From positions 434,001 to 498,000 of the forward strand of contig JANFOE010000191.1 of assembly GCA_025667525.1 (NCBI GenBank): a stretch of 64,000 nucleotides of DNA, read 5' to 3'. Every line of letters begins with the position of its first letter. Position 1 is the stretch's first letter. Source of the stretch: Glebionis coronaria. Taxonomy: Eukaryota > Streptophyta > Magnoliopsida > Asterales > Asteraceae. Shown here in pieces: positions 57,824 through 64,000 of the stretch. Under the pieces are notes generated by a model. The model saw nothing but the letters and a program-made list of their open reading frames with translations. It was not told where the DNA came from and did not search any database. The position numbers and the translations under genes were made by a program.

Positions 57824-60178
57824 TACAATGCAAATTTTAGGCCTTGCTTGCTTTACTTTAGTCCTACTATCCCTGGCTCTTGAAATCTTATACTATCTTA
57901 ACTCAAAATACAAAAGGTAATAAAGATTTTCTTCTTGATACTAGATGCTCTATTGAGTAAGTAACTCGTTAAGTAAGAATAAGTAATATCACAAATTGCA
58001 TCCCTGAAACTGCTTTTTTTGGTACAGCTCGAAGAGACAGAAGATTAGAGGAGGGCAGATGAGATGACACTCAAAGCACTGATAGTCTAAACCCCGGGGC
58101 TGGTACTTCAATTGGAAGCTATCACAAACTAGATGCTTATAGTCCTTTTTTCTCTCCCAGTGCTTTAAGTAATAAATACATCTAGAAAGAAGATATTCTC
58201 TAGCCTAGAGGAAAGAGAACAACTAGGATGAAAGGTATTACTAATCTTGATATAGTGAGACAGGATGATAGAATGTCACTAGTATAAGCGTCCGGTTAGA
58301 ACCATGGGAAGATTAGAATGACTTCACTAGGAACCTCATTAAAGATAGATAGCTATCTTAGAGAATCTCATTAAAGATAGATAGCTACCTTAGAGAGCTT
58401 ACACAGTCAATTGATCTATCCTAGGTTGAGGAATACGGGAAGAAGGCTTTCAAGTCAAGAAGAGATTTGCTCCTAAGGAGGAAATAAGGGAGTCATCTCG
58501 AAAGACGCAAAAGATCTGTTATTAGCTTATTTATAAGCAGTCGAAGATCCTTAAAAGCCTTTCTTTTTGGCTTACGGCTGACTTTCCTTTTTTTTTCGCC
58601 TATCTATATAGACAGACATAGACTGAGGGCATTCTCGGCATCCATGCTCCTGGCAATGGCAAGATCCGAGATGTCAGTTCTTGAAGACAAGCCTCAACCT
58701 TATTCTGACTCCTACTAGGGCAATCAGGTTCAAGTTAAGCCCGAACTGCTTAGTTTTCCACTTCTCTTCCGACACAAGCTTCTTTGCCAAGCCTTCCCCA
58801 TCAACAGGAAATCTAGTAAGAAAGGCAAGGGTTCTCAACCACGGGAAGGGGGGAGGGGGAAGGATCACAAGGCCAAGATTGAAAGTCAGGGTCGGTGATC
58901 AAAGGGAAAGAGAGGAAAGGGGCAACTCAAATAGAAATAATAAATACATCCTGATTTCACTTTAAAGAGAGGATACCATAGCTAAAACCTTATCTAAGTT
59001 GACTTCGTTGGAAGTACCAATACCCACTGCTACTAAGAACCTAATTGATTTCTCCCTTTAGGACAAAGATCATTACTATGTTGTATTAGTACTTTCAACT
59101 ATGATTCTATGAGACTTCCTACAGAGTAAGTAGGCATAAAGATGGGTTAGATTACAGTGGAAAGCGCAGACAGCAGGAAGGATTTCCGGCAATGGATTAA
59201 GCTGACACCTCTCTTTAATGAAGCAGCGAGCGTACTTCCATGTCTAATTTATAACTAAACCGGTAGTCTTTGACTGGTTTATAGGCCGGTTTCCTTCTCT
59301 TTATCAACCAAACTACTAGCTTACAGGTTGGCTGGCTGGCTATTCTATAAACCCTGTGCCAAATAGTGGTACTTTCATTTCGATAATCCGCTAGTCTTCC
59401 TAACAAAAGAAGTAAAAGATGTTTTAGTTACTGCAACAGACTTCATTACAAGAGTTTCCGCTTTGAAAGTGAGGCATATCAGTGGTTTACGGATATCTTA
59501 CTATAAGTTCTTTCTAATAAAGCAAAGTCTTTTGAAATCACTCGGAATGCTAAAGGACCCTTTCACTTTCTAGCGAATAGAATAGGAATCTGTGAAGGTA
59601 AAACGGAGGTTCTTATGAGCATCCCAATGGATAGAGGGCTGAATGTCTCATGAATTAGAAGGGGATAGCCCCGAAATCCCTTTCGCCTTCAAGCGCAAGA
59701 AACTCCCGGTAGTGTAAGCATGTCAATGGAGTTCCCAAAGAAGTCCTTTTGCTTACTGGTACTCATGTCCTACCCCTGTTGGAACTAGACCAGTGACCGA
59801 AAAAGAAGTCGCTCTTGTCTTACTCTTATCGGTATCGTAAGCCCTTCTAGTACAACCGTTCCCTCCCTCCTCAAAGGGTGAGATGACTTCAAGAATATCA
59901 TCAGTACTCCTCGAATCAATCTATTCTACCGACGAAGAATCTGGGTTGTAGGCAAGCGCCGCCCCAGCAAGTGTTACGCGCTACGTCGAAAGGGCAAGTA
60001 GGACTAGTCTTTATGGCCCTATTGATTTAAGAGTTGTTGCAACACTGGTTGTTGACGGTTGTTAGCGAGGTACGAGCAGGAGAGTGGCTAATGTCCCTCA
60101 GCCCTTGAAAGCCATTAACTAACCTTAAGAGCAATTAGGGCTGGTCTCTCTCTCCAGTTCAGACAAGAAGATCCCATC

Positions 60179-61800
60179 AAAGTCTTGGTGGTTTTATTGC
60201 CAATATACACAAGAAGGTTGATACCCCTCTTGTACAAGCATGTTTGTTTGCATGTTTTCTGTCACAAGAAGAACCCAAGAAGATATTTGATGCTCTCAAA
60301 GAACCAAGTTGGGTGGAAGCAATGCAGGATGAGCTTCACTAATTTGCTATTCAGGATGTTTGGGAGCTGGTTGATTGTCCTAGATATGTCAGACCAATTG
60401 GGACAAGATGGGTTCTCAGGAACAAAAGAGATGAAAGAGGTATTGTGGTCAGAAACAAGGCAAGGTTAGTGGCTCAAGGTTATACACAAGAGGAGGGGAT
60501 AGACTATGAAGAAGTTTTTGCACCAGTTGCAAGGATTGAAGCTATTAGGATTTTTCTAGCCTATGCATCTTGCATGGGCTTTACAGTCTATCAAATGGAT
60601 GTAAAGAGTGCATTCTTGTATGGCACCATTGTTGAAGAAGTTTATGTCATGCAGCCTCCTGGTTTTGAGGATCCTGAGCATCCAGACAAAGTGTATAGAG
60701 TCAAAAAGGCTATGTATGGCCTTCATCAAGCCCCTAGAGCATGGTATGGTACTTTGTCTACCTATTTGGTGGACAATGGATTCAAGAGGGGCACCATAGA
60801 TCAGACACTATTTACAAAGAAGAAAGGCAAAGATGTGTTGCTTGTGCAGGTCTATGTTGATGATATCATTTTTGGGTCTACTGATCCAAAGATGAGTGAG
60901 GATTTCTCCAAGCTCATGACAGACAAATTCAAGATGAGTGATATGGGGGAGATGAACTTCTTTCTTGGTTTACAAGTTCAGCAGAAAGAAGATGGTATCT
61001 TCATCTCCCAAGACAAATATGTTGCTGAAATCTTGAAGAAGTTTGGCTTTTCTCCACATGAAAAGAGGGCTTCTACTCCTATGGATAGAGAACACCATTG
61101 GGGAAAGATTGGAGATGGGAAAGATGTTGATGTCAGGCATTATAGATCCATGATTGGATCCTTGATGTATCTTACTACTTCCAGACCTGATATCATGTTT
61201 GCTGTGTGTGCATGTGCACGCCATCAAGTGACTCCCAAATAATGTCACCTTTATGCTGTGAAGAGGATCTTTAGGTACCTAAGATGTTTCCCTACTCTTG
61301 GTTTGTGGTACCCAAAGGATTCACCATTGGAGCTGATTGCATATTCAGATAGTGATTATGGTGGTGACAAGTTTGATAGGAAATCCACAACTGGTGGATG
61401 TCAATTTCTTGGGAGCAAATTAATATCTTGGAAATGCAAGAAACAAACAGTGGTGGCTAACTCTACAACTGAAGCAGAATATGTGGCTGCAGCAGCATGT
61501 TGTGGTCAAGTGTTGTGGATTCAGAACCAGCTGTTGGATTATGGGTATAACTTCATGCATACTAAGATATTTGTTGACAATAATAGTACTTTATGCATCA
61601 TTAAGAATCTTGTGCATCATTCTAAAACTAAACACATAGAAATTAGACACCATTTTATAAGAGATTGCTTTGAGAAAGGTTTAATACAACCAGATAGGGT
61701 TGACACTGAGGAAAATGTGTCAGATTTATTAACTAAACCTTTTGATGCTGGAAGATTTCAGTACTTGGTAACAAGTATTGGAATGGTTAATCTCACTTAA
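60179..61800 (+). pseudogene. C1 reverse transcriptase and RNase H
   Basis: Reading frame from 60,181 gives LFACFLSQEEPK, a TAA at 60,340, then DVWELVDC and the transcriptase with [26 protein letters not shown] and YVDDIIFGS near 60,860. A second in-frame TAA at 61,240 separates it from RNase H. That domain has SDSDYGGDKFDRKSTTGGC, TTEAEYVAAAACCG and FVDNNSTLCI, so its acidic residues are present. It ends at 61,800. Two ochre codons and the upstream insert make this copy non-functional. Confidence 0.9.
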
Positions 61801-63061
61801 AGTATGTGTTTTGGATTCTTTTTGTAAAAGTATGTACAGGATGATGCATTATTATTATTGGTCTTATTGATAATTTAGATTTTCCACTATATTTTTCTAA
61901 CACTGACAAAGGTTGTTTGAACACTGATAAGTGTTTTTGCAACGTTGTCAGCAATATAATAGTCTAACGCTGACAAAGCTTCCTTCAACGCCGTTGTGTG
62001 TTATCGGGGCGTTGTCAGCAACAATGTTAGTTTTGTGGTTTTTAATCTAAATGTGCAGATGGTGTTAGCAGTATACCATTGGATACAGAGTTGCTTATGG
62101 ATCAAAGGAGAAGCATTTGGACATGTTTTTGTTTATGGATGATGGTTGGAATGTTTCATTCCTATCTTGACATAAATTTTTTTTATGTTCATGCATATTT
62201 TTAGCAAACTCTTTGTATCTTTGTTTAAGGGGAGGTTTTAGGAACCTTTAGGATTTTTTGGTATCCATATGATACTCTTATCACAATTCTAGATTGTGTC
62301 CACAGGTGAGTATGGGTTAGTTTTACTAAACCATGAGGCACTATAGCATGCATAGTATATCAACTTTGCATGCTGCCAAGACATTTTCTGCCTAGAATTG
62401 GTTCTGGTCTGTTGGGAGACTTGGGAATCATTTTGATATGGGATTTACCTGGGAGTAACAAGGATTTTATAAGGTAACTTGGTTGTTAAGAATTTTGGTT
62501 AGCAAGGGACACTAGAGGACTGTTATGTCTATCTTGCTTATGCAAGTGTGCATAACTGGACAGTGCTTGCCGTCCTATAATAATTATCAGCTTTTGGTTA
62601 TTTTCTCTAGGATAAATTACTTGTTAAGGTCATTTTTCACTTTTTAAAACAATTTTATTTTTGGACGCTGACAAGATTTTTCCAAGCGTTGTTGTGACCA
62701 AATTGGACGCTGACATGGCTTTAGGCGAACGTTGACAAGATTATAGCCGTTGGGCGTTGATGGGTTATATTTGACCGTTGACAATCAATGGGACCTACCC
62801 AGTTGTTACTTTTTGACATATTTTCAAGCCGTAATTTTAGGAGTTGTTACTTTCATTAAATGCATGAGATAACTTATAACTTTTTCAATATTTTCATGAT
62901 TAGTTTTTGAAAATCTTTGCCTATTTTTGGGCCAATCACATGCATTCATCCACTCCTATAAATTTGGCTCCTATTTTTAAACAGGGTATCTATACTTCTT
63001 GTCTAACACTTTTCTCTTATCAACCTTCATCTTTTATACTTCAAATTAACAGCTTTCATCA
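61801..63061 (+). other. C1 region between RNase H and third frame
   Basis: Non-coding. Two clusters of the recurring motif occur at about 61,899-62,020 and 62,663-62,785. A purine tract TTTAAGGGGAGG at 62,223-62,234 resembles a copia polypurine tract. No other signal seen. Confidence 0.6.
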
Positions 63062-64000
63062 ATGGCACCAAGATTTAACTCAACAGAATTGGATTTGGGG
63101 TTCAAGTCTCAACACAACATGATTGCTTATCTTGTTGCTGATAATACTTTGTTCCCTCAATACACACAAATGGTGGCGTATTTGAACGCATCCCCATTAA
63201 GGTATGCTCTTTCTCATGCACCACTCATTCCAGTCACACACATTAAACAGTTTTGGAACATTGTCAGTTCCTCAACAGTTAATGGAGTGACCACATTAAC
63301 TTCTATTGTTCATGGGAGATCTTGGGTGGTTACTGAGGCCTTGGTACGCCAGGCCTTGCATCTTGATGATGCTGATGGTATAACCATTCTTCCCATAACT
63401 GAAATAGAACAAGGGCTTAGGGCTTTGGGATACTCTATTCCTGATGAAGGTACTCTTAATAAGTACCATAAGCAGGAATTTCCCCCAGCCTGGAAGTACC
63501 TCATTCACATTCTCCTTCAATGTTTGAGTCCCAAATGTACTGCACAAAATGAGATCAATAGATCCATTGCAACTGCTATTGTGTGTATTGCAACAGGGCA
63601 AAAATATAACTGGTCTAAAATGATTTTTGAAGGAATGTGTAAAAACAAGGGGACAAAAATGACTTTAGCTTATCCCCGTTTTCTGCAAATGATTTTTGAT
63701 GATCAAAGATATTGTTCAAGGGATCACAATGACTTTTATAAAATCCCTGAACAAAAGAAAGCTATTTTTACCAAGATGAATTCACCACCTCATAGGGATT
63801 TACCTTTAACCCCAGCCATGCTTGCTGTTATTGCAGCAACACAACCCCAACCAGACCCCCAACCTCATATTGACCCTCACCCACAACTTGAACCTATCCC
63901 TGAACCTTTACCCTCACCTGACCAAATGCAAATAGACCAAGATCCCTTTGATGCTGACACATCTAATGTGGGCGTTGATGTGCCTATTTCCAACGCTGAC
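63062..64000 (+). CDS. C1 third open reading frame, partial at window end
   Basis: ATG at 63,062 opens a frame of 313 codons without a stop to the window edge. It contains VAYLNASPLRYALSHAPLIP, THIKQFWN, a segment ending EIEQGLRALGYS, INRSIATAIVCIATGQKYNW and then a proline/glutamine-rich stretch. This pattern resembles the extra protein encoded after RNase H in many Asteraceae copia elements (from memory). It has no recognisable enzyme motif, signal peptide or membrane segment. Function unknown. Its last codons again come from the recurring motif (SNAD). Being intact, it contrasts with the broken pol of the same element. Confidence 0.75.
   Translation, partial: MAPRFNSTELDLGFKSQHNMIAYLVADNTLFPQYTQMVAYLNASPLRYALSHAPLIPVTHIKQFWNIVSSSTVNGVTTLTSIVHGRSWVVTEALVRQALHLDDADGITILPITEIEQGLRALGYSIPDEGTLNKYHKQEFPPAWKYLIHILLQCLSPKCTAQNEINRSIATAIVCIATGQKYNWSKMIFEGMCKNKGTKMTLAYPRFLQMIFDDQRYCSRDHNDFYKIPEQKKAIFTKMNSPPHRDLPLTPAMLAVIAATQPQPDPQPHIDPHPQLEPIPEPLPSPDQMQIDQDPFDADTSNVGVDVPISNAD

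Larger units (their letters stand above)
56194..60178. other. Organelle-derived insert (mitochondrial-looking with plastid tRNA segment)
   Basis: About 4 kb unlike the flanking copia sequence separates integrase from reverse transcriptase. AAAGTC occurs at both edges (56,188-56,193 and 60,179-60,184). The codon phase of pol agrees across the insert. It contains plastid-type trnR-UCU and trnG-UCC on the minus strand. The rest (57,830-60,178 and about 56,194-56,640) has no long frame and has the texture of plant mitochondrial intergenic DNA, including a tandem duplication of AAAGATAGATAGCTA near 58,345-58,390. The mitochondrial source is inference. Confidence 0.7.
50751..64000 (+). mobile_element. 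Ty1/copia retrotransposon C1, 3' end off-window
   Basis: The order is LTR, tRNA-Met primer site, gag, protease-integrase, reverse transcriptase-RNase H, then a third frame after RNase H. Integrase before reverse transcriptase is diagnostic of copia. Pol is interrupted by about 4 kb of organelle-like DNA (56,194-60,178) and by stops and frame changes. The five bases before it, ATCAA, should recur after its other LTR. A GCGTTGACAAG-like motif recurs throughout. Third-frame copia elements of this type are, as I recall, common in Asteraceae. Confidence 0.85.

Noticed and set aside
57828..57920. 30-codon hydrophobic frame next to trnG
   Set aside because: It matches no small plastid protein that I know and lies on the opposite strand to the tRNAs; probably chance.

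Overview
This window is repeat-dense plant nuclear DNA. I see no ordinary host gene. Nearly every base I can assign belongs to LTR retrotransposons nested inside one another. Ty3/gypsy (Athila-like, Tekay-like chromovirus, Tat-like) and Ty1/copia elements are present, with plant tRNA-type primer sites and a fragment carrying plastid trnR-UCU and trnG-UCC. The copia element has a long third reading frame of a kind I associate with composite-family (Asteraceae) genomes. That host assignment is inference from memory of element families, not a search result.

Left third (1-21,959). A young non-autonomous Athila-like element (A1; its 5' LTR begins before the window, 3' LTR ends at 8,634) encodes only a gag-protease protein. 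It sits inside the left LTR of a minus-strand Tekay-like element (T1, 8,635-19,452), whose coding core has decayed although its LTRs remain very similar. To the right lie an inverted Athila-like LTR piece and a third Tekay-type LTR fragment.

Middle (21,960-35,128). A minus-strand LTR with a tRNA-Met-type primer site (23,190-24,727) carries tandem repeats and a nested palindrome. It abuts a large inverted repeat with arms of about 960 bp (24,731-27,515). Next is a broken minus-strand Tekay chromovirus (T2, 28,308-35,128) with protease, reverse transcriptase, RNase H, integrase and chromodomain remnants in canonical order.

Right half (35,129-64,000). A second Athila-like element (A2) cut T2. 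An 11.1-kb Tat-like element (35,923-47,024) then inserted in the TATA box of A2's LTR with a perfect TATAA target duplication. The Tat element carries gag-pol on the minus strand and, antisense to it, a five-exon gene with its own TATA box. A2's gag pseudogene (49,784-50,750) was in turn split by a copia element (C1, from 50,751 past the window end). C1's pol is split by about 4 kb of organelle-looking DNA containing the plastid tRNA pair. The nesting is therefore four deep: T2, A2, C1, organellar insert.

The most unusual signals are: a short GCGTTGACAAG-like motif recurring with about 21-nt (sometimes 15-nt) phase across C1, in both non-coding and coding parts; the organellar insert whose removal leaves pol in phase; and the antisense intron-bearing gene of the Tat element. 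All identities and boundaries here are by eye.
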